The notes under the pieces are model-generated. The model had not been told where the DNA came from. It worked only from the letters and a program-made list of their open reading frames with translations, and made no database searches. A program made the translations under genes and the position numbers. Shown piece after piece: positions 1 through 8,224 of a stretch of 64,000 bases of DNA; position 1 is the first letter of the stretch, and each line of letters opens with the position of its first letter. The stretch spans positions 814,501-878,500 of the forward strand of contig NZ_CP014674.1 of NCBI RefSeq assembly GCF_001787335.1. The letters run 5' to 3'. The stretch is from Kozakia baliensis. GTDB taxonomy: Bacteria; Pseudomonadota; Alphaproteobacteria; Acetobacterales; Acetobacteraceae.

Positions 1-550
1 TGGCGATGACGTTTTTCGCCGCGCTGGCGATCTGCACGCCTAGAGGGTCGTCGCTGGCATAGAGCCGGAAAGCCGGCGTCGAAAGCAAACCGACGAAAGC
101 GCGCGCCTGGTCCAGATCCTCTGCCGCCACCGTTGCTGCGGCGGGCAAGCCTTGGGCAACCTCGATCGCGAAATTCGGCCCGGATAAAACGCCCCGCGCC
201 CGGTGTGGCTGCGTTTCGGCCAGCATGGTCAGCGGCAGGGCCGAACTGTCATGCTCCAGGCCTTTGCAACAGGCGATCAACGGAGAATTTCCCCGTAATT
301 TCTCGCCCATCGTGCGGAGCGTCTGCACCGGCACAACCATCAATGTCAGATCGGCATCTTCCGGCATTTCGCCAGTGATCGTCACATTTTCCGGCAATTC
401 CACATCCGGCAAGCGCGGCAGGCGGCGCGTGCCCGGCGGCACGGGCGTGCGCATCCAAAGCGTGACATCCGCCCCGGCACGCGCGCTGGAACATGCCAAA
501 GCCGTTCCCCATGCACCCGCGCCGATGACGGCGATTTTAGGAGCGGCCAT
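1..550 (-). CDS. gpsA: NAD(P)-dependent glycerol-3-phosphate dehydrogenase (GpsA), 3' end outside window
   Basis: Translating the minus strand from ATG at 550 gives a protein starting MAAPKIAVIGAGAWGTALA, which carries the GxGxWG Rossmann NAD-binding motif of GpsA. Further in come CCKGLE, then GVLSGPNFAIEVAQGLP, matching the family's SGPxFAxEVA signature, and QIASAAKNVIA just before the window edge. About 183 residues are visible, over half of the usual 320-330. The enzyme reduces dihydroxyacetone phosphate to sn-glycerol-3-phosphate for phospholipid synthesis in the cytoplasm. The start codon directly follows the rlmJ stop at 551-553, and the Shine-Dalgarno GGAGG lies inside the end of rlmJ, so it is the last visible gene of a tsaD-rlmJ-gpsA operon. 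Confidence 0.95.
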   Translation of the reverse strand, partial: MAAPKIAVIGAGAWGTALACSSARAGADVTLWMRTPVPPGTRRLPRLPDVELPENVTITGEMPEDADLTLMVVPVQTLRTMGEKLRGNSPLIACCKGLEHDSSALPLTMLAETQPHRARGVLSGPNFAIEVAQGLPAAATVAAEDLDQARAFVGLLSTPAFRLYASDDPLGVQIASAAKNVIA

Positions 551-1378
551 TTATTCCTCCACCAACCATGAAACATGGGTCTCCGCCGCGCCGTCGCGGT
601 CGAGGGCAGGGCGCATTGCTCCCAAAAGTTCCTCTGCCTGCTTCTCGAAACCGTAAGGCGGAGCTGCGATCAAAAGCCCGCAGCCATTCAATTGGCCAGG
701 GTCCAGCGGCGGGCGCAGCGTGAATTCGCAAGCCAGAAGCGCGCGCAATCCGCTATCGCGCAGTTGGTTGTGAAACGCGCGCACTGGCGTGCGATGCTTG
801 ATTGGATACCACGCCGCCACCATGCCGGTGGTGAAGCGCCGGCGCGATTCCACGATGGCCTGCGCCAGATGCGCGAACTCGTCCGGCTGCTCGAAAGGCG
901 GATCGATCAATACCAGCCCGCGCTTTTGCTCTTTCGGCGGCAGTAATGCGCGCAACGCCGCATAAGCATCGCGATGATGAACCGAAACCTGCGCATTATC
1001 GCGAAACAGGCGACGCAAAATACGCACGTCCTCAGGATGCAGTTCGCAGCAGACCAGTTGATCCTGTGCGCGAAGCTGAGACGCTACGATCAGCGGCGAT
1101 CCGGGATAACGCCCCGGCGCGCCGAGATCGCGTATGATTGTCAGATAATCCTTCAGCGCTTCGGGCGGATCATCCAACAACCTGCCGATTCCATCGCGCC
1201 ATTCCTGTGTCTTGTTCGCTTCCAACCCGGCCAGATCATACGCGCCGCATCCCGCATGGGTGTCGAGCACGTAAAACCCTGTCGATTTGCGCTGTAAATG
1301 GCGGATCAGCGCCAACAGCAGCGCATGTTTCATCACATCGGCGAAATTTCCGGCGTGATAGGCGTGACGGTAGTTCAT
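551..1378 (-). CDS. rlmJ: 23S rRNA (adenine(2030)-N(6))-methyltransferase RlmJ
   Basis: A 275-residue protein opening with MNYRHAYHAGNFADVMKH, the diagnostic N-terminal block of the RlmJ (YhiR, formerly ComJ-like) family. DTHAGCGAYDL around residue 39 is SAM-binding motif I, and DPPFE around residue 159 is the N6-adenine catalytic DPPY-type motif with F in place of Y. It methylates A2030 of 23S rRNA using SAM. The length is normal for the family. Its ATG at 1378 overlaps the tsaD stop (ATGA), and its stop touches the gpsA start, so translation of all three is probably coupled. Confidence 0.93.
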   Translation of the reverse strand: MNYRHAYHAGNFADVMKHALLLALIRHLQRKSTGFYVLDTHAGCGAYDLAGLEANKTQEWRDGIGRLLDDPPEALKDYLTIIRDLGAPGRYPGSPLIVASQLRAQDQLVCCELHPEDVRILRRLFRDNAQVSVHHRDAYAALRALLPPKEQKRGLVLIDPPFEQPDEFAHLAQAIVESRRRFTTGMVAAWYPIKHRTPVRAFHNQLRDSGLRALLACEFTLRPPLDPGQLNGCGLLIAAPPYGFEKQAEELLGAMRPALDRDGAAETHVSWLVEE

Positions 1379-2445
1379 GGCGCCTGCACCTCCGCCAATG
1401 GCCAGCGGGGGCGGGGTGCAATCGGGATGTCGTCCGGTGCATCGAGGTTCTTATCGGCGCGCGCCTTGAGCGTTTCGAGCGCGGCCCAGCCGACCATCAC
1501 GGCGTTGTCCGTGCATAGTCGAAGCGGCGGGGCGACGAAGGGCAGATGATGTGCCGCTGCCACGGCTTCCAGCCTTGCGCGCAATTCGCCATTGGCGGCC
1601 ACGCCACCCGCGACGACAATGCAGGTGGCGTCTGGAAGCATCGCGAGCGCATGTTCGGCCCGATCCGCCATGATATCGGCCACGCAACGTTGGAAGCTCG
1701 CCGCGATGTCGGCGGCCACTTGGCGGGGGAGTGCTTCCTGCCCGTAAGGCGCAATCTGCCGCGCCACCGCGGTTTTTAAGCCGGAAAACGAAAAATCGCA
1801 TCCTTCACGCCCCAACAACGGGCGTGGCAGATCGACAGCGCGCGGGTCACCTTCCTTCGCCAGTTTTTCCAACGCGGGTCCGCCGGGCCAGCCGAGGCCG
1901 AGAAGCTTCGCCACCTTGTCGAACGCTTCACCTGCCGCATCGTCGATCGTGCCGCCGAGCCGTTCATAACGCCCGACCCCGCGCACGGCGACGCATTGGC
2001 AATGCCCGCCGGAAACCAGAAGGAGCAAATAAGGAAAGCCGATCTGCGTCGGCGTCAGACCAGGTAGGCGCGCGGTGAGGGCGTGCGCCTCGATATGATT
2101 GACGGCGACGAACGGCTTGTGCTGCGCCATCGCTATGCCCTTCGCGAGCGAACTGCCGACGATCAGCCCCCCGATCAACCCCGGCCCTGTGCTGGCGGCG
2201 AATGCGCCGATATCGTCCAGCTTAGTCCCGGCGGCGCGCAGCGTTTCGTCTAACACGGCGGGCAGGGCGGAGAGATGGGCGCGCGCCGCGATTTCCGGCA
2301 CGACGCCCCCCAACGCGGCATGGCCGGTCTGGGATAGAACGCGTTCCGCCAAAATCGTCCCGTCAGGAGAGAGAATAGCGCAGGCCGTATCGTCGCACGA
2401 TGTTTCGATAGCGAGCAGAGGCGAGGTCAGAGGAAGTTCGGACAT
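1375..2445 (-). CDS. tsaD: tRNA N6-adenosine threonylcarbamoyltransferase TsaD
   Basis: The ATG at 2445 gives 356 residues beginning MSELPLTSPLLAIETSCDDT, the normal TsaD (Gcp/YgjD) N-terminus. The open frame runs 65 codons further upstream, but that extension overlaps hemC and has no family character. Metal-binding NHIEAHA sits near residue 116, followed by LLLVSGGHCQ and later the ATP-binding GG-VAANGELR region. TsaD transfers the threonylcarbamoyl group to A37 of ANN-decoding tRNAs together with TsaB and TsaE (not in this window). It is first in the tsaD-rlmJ-gpsA operon and diverges from hemC over 79 bp, a common alphaproteobacterial arrangement. Confidence 0.95.
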   Translation of the reverse strand: MSELPLTSPLLAIETSCDDTACAILSPDGTILAERVLSQTGHAALGGVVPEIAARAHLSALPAVLDETLRAAGTKLDDIGAFAASTGPGLIGGLIVGSSLAKGIAMAQHKPFVAVNHIEAHALTARLPGLTPTQIGFPYLLLLVSGGHCQCVAVRGVGRYERLGGTIDDAAGEAFDKVAKLLGLGWPGGPALEKLAKEGDPRAVDLPRPLLGREGCDFSFSGLKTAVARQIAPYGQEALPRQVAADIAASFQRCVADIMADRAEHALAMLPDATCIVVAGGVAANGELRARLEAVAAAHHLPFVAPPLRLCTDNAVMVGWAALETLKARADKNLDAPDDIPIAPRPRWPLAEVQAP

Positions 2446-2524
2446 GGCCCTCTCATATCGTTCCTCAACATTCTGCGCGAGGTATGTCTTTTCATGACGC
2501 GCAGGAAGCAGTAGCAAGAGCGCC

Positions 2525-3655
2525 ATGACAGACTCGCCCGTGCGCGATGGCCAGCATGACCTGGTCATGAAATTGCAACAGGTGGCCGCCGAGGCGATGC
2601 GTCGCCGCGCCGCCGCCGTCCCGCCCTCGCACCGCCGCACCTTGCCGCTGCGGGTGGGAACGCGCGGCTCCCCGCTCGCTCTGGTGCAAACGCGCGCGTT
2701 TCTAACGCGGCTGACGCGCTTTTGCCCGGTGCTGCGCGATATGGGCGCGTTCCAGGAGCATCAGATCAACACCACGGGCGATCAGGTTCTTTCGCGCCGC
2801 TTGGCCGAAATCGGCGGTAAAGGCCTGTTCGCCAAGGAAATTCATGAAGCCTTGCTGGCCGGGCGCATCGATTTCGCCGTTCATAGCCTCAAGGATTTGG
2901 AGACCACGCTTCCTGAGGGGTTGACGCTGGCCTGCACGCTCAAGCGCGAAGACGCGCGCGATGTGCTGCTTTTGCACCCTTCTTTGCGTCAGGCCGCGCG
3001 CAATATCGTCGCCAACGGGGGCGATCCGCTGGACGTTCTGCCGGAAAACGCCACGATCGGCTGCGCCTCCGTGCGGCGTCAGGCGCAATTGCTTCATCGC
3101 CGCCCGGATCTGCGCTTCTGCCTCTTGCGCGGCAATGTGCAGACGCGTCTCGACAAATTGGCGGGCGGTGCGTGCGACGCCACGATGCTGGCGCTCGCCG
3201 GGCTGCGTCGTCTGGGCATGGAAGACCGCGCCGATGTCGTGCTCGACCCGGCGGAAATGGTTCCGGCTTCCGGGCAGGGCATCGTTGGCGTGACGGTCCG
3301 CAGTTCCGATATCGAATTGCGTGAACTTCTCTCCGCTATTGAAGATCCGGAAGCCCGCGCTGTCGCGACCGCTGAGCGCGCGCTCCTCGCCGTTCTGGAT
3401 GGCTCTTGCCGCACACCTATCGGCGGCTATGCCCGCCTGCGCCCGCGCGAAAACAATCAAAAAGTCGGTTTCGGGGCGCTGGCCGGCATGGAATTGGTGC
3501 TGACTGGCCTCGTCGCCCGCGAGGACGGCTCTTTCTTCCTCAAGCGGGAAATTTCCGGCACGCCGCTGGACGCGCAGCGCCTGGGCGAGGAGCTCGGCGC
3601 ATCGCTGCGCAAGGATTCGCCGGACGATATCTTTGTGGACAGCGATAATTCCTGA
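2525..3655 (+). CDS. hemC: Porphobilinogen deaminase (hydroxymethylbilane synthase) HemC
   Basis: The protein has LRVGTRGSPLALVQT, INTTGDQ, GKGLFAKEI, AVHSLKDLE with the catalytic aspartate, and LDGSCRTPIGGYA, whose cysteine carries the dipyrromethane cofactor. It condenses four porphobilinogen molecules to hydroxymethylbilane in heme synthesis. At 376 residues it exceeds the usual 310-320, because about 40 basic, alanine-rich residues precede the catalytic domain if the first ATG is used. An internal ATG at 2567 would remove 14 of them, so the exact start is uncertain. hemD overlaps the last 23 bases. Confidence 0.95.
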   Translation: MTDSPVRDGQHDLVMKLQQVAAEAMRRRAAAVPPSHRRTLPLRVGTRGSPLALVQTRAFLTRLTRFCPVLRDMGAFQEHQINTTGDQVLSRRLAEIGGKGLFAKEIHEALLAGRIDFAVHSLKDLETTLPEGLTLACTLKREDARDVLLLHPSLRQAARNIVANGGDPLDVLPENATIGCASVRRQAQLLHRRPDLRFCLLRGNVQTRLDKLAGGACDATMLALAGLRRLGMEDRADVVLDPAEMVPASGQGIVGVTVRSSDIELRELLSAIEDPEARAVATAERALLAVLDGSCRTPIGGYARLRPRENNQKVGFGALAGMELVLTGLVAREDGSFFLKREISGTPLDAQRLGEELGASLRKDSPDDIFVDSDNS

Positions 3656-4361
3656 TCCGAAACGCCGCACGGTTCTGGTCACCCGACCGGAACCGGGGCT
3701 TTCCGATACGATCGAAAAAATCAAAATTTTGGGCTGGCGACCGATCGCCGCGCCAATGTTGACGGTGGAGCCGCGTGTTCTCCATGTGCCGCACCACGCT
3801 TTCACCCATGTTCTGCTCAGTAGCGGGCAAGCCGTTCCTGCGCTGAGCGAGGCTTTCCCGCCTCATGTTTCCGTGCTCGCCGTCGGCGAAAAAACGGCGG
3901 TCCGCGCCCGAGAAGCCGGATTTACGCAGGTTCGTGCGGCTGATGGCGATGCATGTTCTCTGTTGCGTTTGCTTGGCGCGGCTCCGCCGGGCGGCACGAT
4001 TTTACTTGCCGTGGGGGAAGGGCAGAGCCTGGAGATGGCGGCACAAGCTCGTGCTCAAGGCTGGCGTGTTACGCGGCGCGTGGCTTATGTAGCGCGTCCT
4101 GTGCGCGATGTGCCTCCCGCCGCGCGTGCTGCCTTGCAACGCGGTGAAGTCGAAGCCGTCTTGCTGTTCTCTGCCGTTACCGCGCAGTCATGGCTGGCTG
4201 CTCTTGGGCGGCAGGCGGCGTTGTTGACGCCGGTTCGCGCCGTCACGCTCTCGGCCAGGGTTGCGCAAGCAGCCTCCGCTGCACATTGGCGTTCCGTGGA
4301 AACCGCGGCGCGCCCGGAACAGGCGGCTTTGCTCGACGTTCTAGGGTCATGCCATATCTAA
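3633..4361 (+). CDS. hemD: Uroporphyrinogen-III synthase HemD
   Basis: A 242-residue protein with the HemD N-terminal signature VLVTRPEPGLSDTIEKIKILGW and later LAVGEKTAVRAREAGF. The second half is AEAVLLFSAVTAQSW-like, matching the two-lobe architecture of the family. It cyclises and inverts ring D of hydroxymethylbilane to give uroporphyrinogen III, directly after HemC. No ATG is available. The most plausible start is TTG at 3633, inside the end of hemC, implying translational coupling. HemD sequences diverge strongly, so the assignment rests partly on position behind hemC. Confidence 0.88.
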   Translation: MWTAIIPDPKRRTVLVTRPEPGLSDTIEKIKILGWRPIAAPMLTVEPRVLHVPHHAFTHVLLSSGQAVPALSEAFPPHVSVLAVGEKTAVRAREAGFTQVRAADGDACSLLRLLGAAPPGGTILLAVGEGQSLEMAAQARAQGWRVTRRVAYVARPVRDVPPAARAALQRGEVEAVLLFSAVTAQSWLAALGRQAALLTPVRAVTLSARVAQAASAAHWRSVETAARPEQAALLDVLGSCHI

Positions 4362-4375
4362 ACCGCGAGGTTGCC

Positions 4376-4822
4376 ATGACTGAATTTACCTTCGATCCGC
4401 ACCGCTTCCTGGAAGCGCAAAATGCCGTCATGACTGCCGTTCACCGAGAGCTTGCGGCTGGAAAGAAGCAAACGCATTGGATGTGGTTCGTTTTTCCTCA
4501 ATTGGCGGGGCTAGGTCATAGCAGTATGGCCCAACGCTTCGCTCTCCATTCGCTGGAAGAAGCGCAGATTTATTTGAAACATCCCGTCCTGGGCGGAAGA
4601 TTGCTCGATTGCACGGAGCTTGTTTTGAATGTGAACGACCGTAGCGCGCATGATATTTTCGGCAGTCCGGACGATATGAAATTCCATTCCTGCATGACGC
4701 TTTTTCGCTTGGCGACATCGGAAGACAGCGACTTTCAGCGGGCGCTGGAAAAATATTTCCAAGGTCAATCCGATCATCGCACTTTAGCGCTTCTCAAGGG
4801 TGAAAAAGAGGATTCGGAATGA
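4376..4822 (+). CDS. DUF1810 family protein
   Basis: A 148-residue protein starting MTEFTFDPHRFLEAQ, preceded by a good GAGG at 4368. The sequence QTHWMWFVFPQLAGLG and DDMKFHSCMTLFR are the hallmark segments of DUF1810 (the E. coli-type 'calpastatin-like' family). Its biochemical role is unknown. An earlier in-frame ATG at 4349 would overlap hemD and add nine residues. The last four bases overlap the start of the following dehydrogenase gene (ATGA), so the two are probably co-translated. Confidence 0.85.
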   Translation: MTEFTFDPHRFLEAQNAVMTAVHRELAAGKKQTHWMWFVFPQLAGLGHSSMAQRFALHSLEEAQIYLKHPVLGGRLLDCTELVLNVNDRSAHDIFGSPDDMKFHSCMTLFRLATSEDSDFQRALEKYFQGQSDHRTLALLKGEKEDSE

Positions 4823-5919
4823 ATTTCCGCATGATGAAACGTCTCATGCTCGGCATGGCCGCCATTCTTCCTTCCATGGCGTTCGCGGAGTCCATGCCGG
4901 TTCCGGCCCCCGGTTTTCACGTTTCCGTCTTTGCCGATCATTTACCCGCAGCGCGTGAAATCGCGCTCGGTACGCATGGTACGGTGTTCGTTGGCTCCAG
5001 AAGGGCCGGGAACGTCTATGCTTTGACAGTCGATCCCGCCCATCCTGAAACCGTGCAGCGCCGTTATGTCATCGCATCGGGGCTCGATATGCCCGTTGGT
5101 GTCGCCTTTCGAAACGGCGATCTTTATATTTCAGACGTGAAGCGTATCCTGGTGCTGCGTGATATCGAACATCATCTCGATGCGCCGCCCAAGCCTTCCA
5201 TTGTGGCCGGGAATCTTCCTTGGCGCAGTGGCGATCATGATTGGAAGTTCATTGCTTTCGGCCCGGACGACAAGCTCTACGTTCCCGTCGGCGCGCCATG
5301 CAATATTTGTGACGTCAAACAGCAATTCGGAAAATTGATGCGCATGGATGCCGATGGCACCCACCGGGAGGACGTCGCTTACGGTATTCGCAATACCGTT
5401 GGCTTCACCTGGGAGCCGCATACCGGAAAGCTCTGGTTCACCGATAATGGACGCGACATGCTGGGCGATGATGTGCCGAGCGATGAACTCGACATTCTCG
5501 ATAAGCCCGGCCAGAATTTCGGCTATCCCTATTGCCACCAGGGCGACGTGCCGGACCCGCAATTCGGAAAGCAACATTCATGCCGCGAATTCACGCCCCC
5601 GGTCGAAAAACTCGGCGCCCATGTGGCGGCGCTTGGGCTGCGTTTCTATCAGGGCTCAATGTTTCCGCCCGCCTTTAAAAATAGCATTCTGATTGCGGAA
5701 CATGGTTCATGGAACCGTAGCGAACCTTCCGGCTATCGCGTTGTCGCTACCCATATGAATAATGGCCGCAGTGCGCAGAGTGTCGTTTTGCTGAACATGC
5801 TGACGGCTGATGATGATGTGCTGGGCCGCCCGGCGGATGTTCAACCTTTGCCGGACGGCTCCGTTCTTGTCAGCGACGACCATAATGGCGTGCTCTACCG
5901 TCTGACTTACGGAAAATAA
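4819..5919 (+). CDS. Exported PQQ-type sugar (L-sorbosone/glucose) dehydrogenase family beta-propeller protein
   Basis: The 366-residue product has a Sec signal peptide (about residues 1-24, ending SMAFA-ES). Beta-propeller strands resemble the sorbosone dehydrogenase/Gdh-B family, with ALGTHGTVFVGSRRAGNVYAL, NTVGFTWEPHTGKLWFTDNGRD, AEHGSWNRS and a C-terminal LVSDDHNGVLYRL. In this family PQQ sits in the propeller and the enzyme oxidises sugars in the periplasm. Acetic acid bacteria carry several paralogues, and the true substrate cannot be read here. It overlaps the DUF1810 gene upstream and ends head-on against a minus-strand gene with no gap. Confidence 0.82.
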   Translation: MNFRMMKRLMLGMAAILPSMAFAESMPVPAPGFHVSVFADHLPAAREIALGTHGTVFVGSRRAGNVYALTVDPAHPETVQRRYVIASGLDMPVGVAFRNGDLYISDVKRILVLRDIEHHLDAPPKPSIVAGNLPWRSGDHDWKFIAFGPDDKLYVPVGAPCNICDVKQQFGKLMRMDADGTHREDVAYGIRNTVGFTWEPHTGKLWFTDNGRDMLGDDVPSDELDILDKPGQNFGYPYCHQGDVPDPQFGKQHSCREFTPPVEKLGAHVAALGLRFYQGSMFPPAFKNSILIAEHGSWNRSEPSGYRVVATHMNNGRSAQSVVLLNMLTADDDVLGRPADVQPLPDGSVLVSDDHNGVLYRLTYGK

Positions 5920-6222
5920 CTAATTTCCACGTTTTTTTCGCGTTTCCGCCGCTTTATGGGCGGAGGCGGATTTTTCGGCGCTGGGACGATTCGCGGAAGC
6001 CGCGCCGCCTTTTTCTCCCCCTTTATGAGAGGGTTCGTGATTCACGGGATGGCCCCGGCCCGAACCGCTTTTCTTACCGCCGCCTGTTTCCTTATTCACG
6101 GTCGCCCAGGCACGACGTTCGGCTTCCTCCTCGGAAACGCCACGGCTCTCGTAGCTTTCTTCGATATGCTCGGCTTGGCGTTTTTGCTTATCGGTATAGC
6201 TGGATTTATCACCACGTGGCAT
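5920..6222 (-). CDS. Small basic Lys/Gly-rich protein of the so-called plasmid stabilization type
   Basis: A 100-residue, very hydrophilic protein starting MPRGDKSSYTDKQKRQAEHI. It continues with a helix-forming RGVSEEEAERRAWATVNKETGGG and a low-complexity Gly/Ser/Lys/Ala tail. I recall this layout from short alphaproteobacterial proteins labelled 'plasmid stabilization protein', a name without firm experimental support. It is probably cytoplasmic and may bind nucleic acid or be stress related; that is inference. It stands alone, convergent with the sugar dehydrogenase and divergent from the oxidoreductase gene at 6339. Confidence 0.7.
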   Translation of the reverse strand: MPRGDKSSYTDKQKRQAEHIEESYESRGVSEEEAERRAWATVNKETGGGKKSGSGRGHPVNHEPSHKGGEKGGAASANRPSAEKSASAHKAAETRKKRGN

Positions 6223-6338
6223 GACACTGCCTCCTGTTGAATATTCTAGTTTGACGCGAAACTGTGTGGGAAGTTTTCCGCAACTGCCTTTCGTACCCGG
6301 ACGTTCGTTTTCCAGATCACAAAAACGGAGACGATATA

Positions 6339-7454
6339 ATGTTCGGATTGACGAAGAAAATTCGCTACGCTGTCGTTGGCAGTGGCCAGATTTCGCAACA
6401 AGCCTTCATGCCTGGCATCGGGCAGACGAAACATTCCGAACTTGCGGCTCTCGTGACGGGCGATCCGGTCAAGGCCGATAAATTGGCCAAGCAATACGGC
6501 ATTCCCGCCTATCATTACGACGATCTGCCCAAATTGATCGCGGGCGACGAAATCGACGCTTTCTATATCGCCACCCCGAACTTCAAGCATCGTCAATATG
6601 CTGTGCCTGTGCTCGAAGGCGGCAAGCACGTTCTGCTCGAAAAAGCCATGGAAGCCAGCGTGGAGGATTGCGAGGCCATCATCGCCGCGCAAAAGAAAGG
6701 CGGCGGGAAGCTCATGATCGCCTATCGCCTGCATTGCGAGCCGGGAACGGTGGAACTCATCACGCGCGCGCAAAAAGGTGATTTCGGCCGTCTGATGATG
6801 TTCAACTCGACGTTCGGGCAGAATTTCTCGGAAGAAAACCATCGCGGTCATTCCGGCTATTGGGCCGGTCCGGTGCCGGATTCAGGTACATATCCACTCA
6901 ACGCCGTGCGTAACCTGTTCGGCGAGGAACCGCTGGAAGTGCGCGCCCTCGGTGTGAAAACTCCCGGGCGCAGCTTCGACTTCCACGATACCGTCTCGGT
7001 CACGCTGACCTTCCCGGATAACAGGCTGGCGCATTTCCTCGTCAGCTATGCTTGTTCGATGGTCGAGGAATTCACGCTCGTCGGCGATAAAGGTACTGTG
7101 CATGCCGCGCCTTGCTTCATGTTCGGCCCGGGTGAAGGCATCAGCTACACAGCCACCATCGACGAGAAAAAAGAGGAACGTCCGCACAAGGCCGTAGAGC
7201 AATTCGGCGGCGAGACGGATTATTTCTCGGAATGTATTCTCAACGACCGCGATCCGGAGCCGAATGGCGAGGAAGGACTGATGGATGTGCGCGTTCTGGC
7301 TGCCATCGAACGCGCTCTGGAAACCGGCGAAGTGCAGAAGCTGGCCCCGGCCAAGCGCTCGCGCCATGTCGAGCCGGATCAAGTGCGCAACCTGAAACTC
7401 GCCAAAGAGCCGACGCCTGATCAGATGATCAGCATCGTGCCGCAATCGGCATAA
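6339..7454 (+). CDS. Gfo/Idh/MocA family NAD(P)-dependent oxidoreductase
   Basis: Starting at ATG 6339 (GGAG 12 bases upstream), the 371-residue protein opens MFGLTKKIRYAVVGSGQISQQ, with a GxGxIxxx Rossmann motif. It has IDAFYIATPNFKH, then LLEKAMEASV where the family usually has EKP, and DSGTYPLNAVRNLFGEEP in the substrate domain. There is no signal or Tat peptide, so unlike Zymomonas GFOR it should be cytoplasmic. It resembles proteins annotated glucose-fructose oxidoreductase in acetic acid bacteria, but the substrate is not determinable. A longer open frame from 6264 lacks a credible start. Confidence 0.85.
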   Translation: MFGLTKKIRYAVVGSGQISQQAFMPGIGQTKHSELAALVTGDPVKADKLAKQYGIPAYHYDDLPKLIAGDEIDAFYIATPNFKHRQYAVPVLEGGKHVLLEKAMEASVEDCEAIIAAQKKGGGKLMIAYRLHCEPGTVELITRAQKGDFGRLMMFNSTFGQNFSEENHRGHSGYWAGPVPDSGTYPLNAVRNLFGEEPLEVRALGVKTPGRSFDFHDTVSVTLTFPDNRLAHFLVSYACSMVEEFTLVGDKGTVHAAPCFMFGPGEGISYTATIDEKKEERPHKAVEQFGGETDYFSECILNDRDPEPNGEEGLMDVRVLAAIERALETGEVQKLAPAKRSRHVEPDQVRNLKLAKEPTPDQMISIVPQSA

Positions 7455-7476
7455 AAAAGGGGAGCCGAAGCTCCCC
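7453..7476 (-). terminator. Intrinsic terminator for secB, possibly bidirectional
   Basis: A perfect 7-bp stem GGGGAGC / GCTCCCC (7459-7465 and 7470-7476) closes a CGAA loop. On the minus strand it is followed by six T residues (7458-7453), as expected for termination after secB, whose stop is 13 bases away. On the plus strand it follows the oxidoreductase stop and has only AATT after it. Confidence 0.8.
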
Positions 7477-7488
7477 AATTCAGCGCGA

Positions 7489-8016
7489 TCAAGCGTGACC
7501 AGCGGGTTCCGGGAACTGCTGAGCGCGCTTCGCCTGCCACAGCGCCACGAAATCGATCGGCTGCAGCACGATCGGCGGGAAGCCGCCATCGCGCGTCACA
7601 TCGCTGATGATGCTGCGGACGAACGGGAAGATCAGGCGCGGCACTTCCACCAGCAGAATTGGCTCGACCAATTCCTGCGGTGCATCGCCCAGCGTGACGA
7701 TTGCAGCGTAGGTCAGTTCCGCGATGAACACGGTGCGGCCCGGCTTACCGCCTTCCTGCTCCGGCGCTTCAGCGGCTTCCGCACGCACGGCCAGTGCGAC
7801 TTCGAATACTGGCTGAGCTTCTTCCAAACGGTTCGCCTGGACGTCGATGTTCACGGAGATCTGCGGCGCGCTACGCAGGGATGCAAAAATCGCAGCTCCC
7901 GCCGGCACTTCGAAGGAGAGGTCCTTCGTGTATTGCAGATTGACCGAAAGAGGCAGAGCCGGGGGCGCGCCGTCCTGGTTGATGTCATTGGCGGGGTTCT
8001 GATTGGACTCGGACAT
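7489..8016 (-). CDS. secB: Protein-export chaperone SecB
   Basis: The start at 8016 gives 175 residues (MSESNQNPAND...). SecB features are LQYTKDLSFEVP near residue 28, VNIDVQANRL, YAAIVTLGDAP and the strongly conserved LLVEVPRLIFPFVRSIISDVTRDGGFPP-like block, followed by the C-terminal IDFVALWQ helix. SecB keeps preproteins unfolded and hands them to SecA. An upstream in-frame ATG at 8028 is possible but adds only four residues. It diverges from a Tim44-like gene, the usual alphaproteobacterial context. Confidence 0.96.
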   Translation of the reverse strand: MSESNQNPANDINQDGAPPALPLSVNLQYTKDLSFEVPAGAAIFASLRSAPQISVNIDVQANRLEEAQPVFEVALAVRAEAAEAPEQEGGKPGRTVFIAELTYAAIVTLGDAPQELVEPILLVEVPRLIFPFVRSIISDVTRDGGFPPIVLQPIDFVALWQAKRAQQFPEPAGHA

Positions 8017-8098
8017 GATTTCTCTCAATTAGGACGACGATCGCACGGTCGGCTCATGGCCTGCGTGTCTCTATCTTTCGCGGTAGCATGACCGCAGC

Positions 8099-8161
8099 GG
8101 AGCGCCAACCAGGCAGATGGCGTTCCTTGCGGGTTTTGCATCTCCGTCTGCCGATTGGTTG
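8099..8161. other. Overlapping inverted repeats in the secB / Tim44-like intergenic region
   Basis: Two foldbacks share bases. One pairs GGAGCGCCA (8099-8107) with TGGCGTTCC (8118-8126), 8 of 9 positions. The other pairs CAACCAGGCAGA (8106-8117) with TCTGCC plus TGGTTG (8147-8152, 8156-8161), 12 pairs with a three-base bulge. They cannot form at once, which is the pattern of a switchable leader or a pair of protein sites. No known riboswitch was recognised. Confidence 0.45.
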
Positions 8162-8224
8162 TGATTCAACAAGCGAATGCCTACGTATAAAGTTGAGATT
8201 TCGACAAAGAGAATTGCGCAAGCC

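Noticed and set aside
2446-2640. 65-codon N-terminal extension of tsaD
   Set aside because: Overlaps hemC on the other strand and is absent from the family; ATG 2445 gives the normal N-terminus.
2702-3805. 367-codon open frame antisense to hemC/hemD
   Set aside because: Shadow of the real genes; no ribosome site and no recognisable domain.
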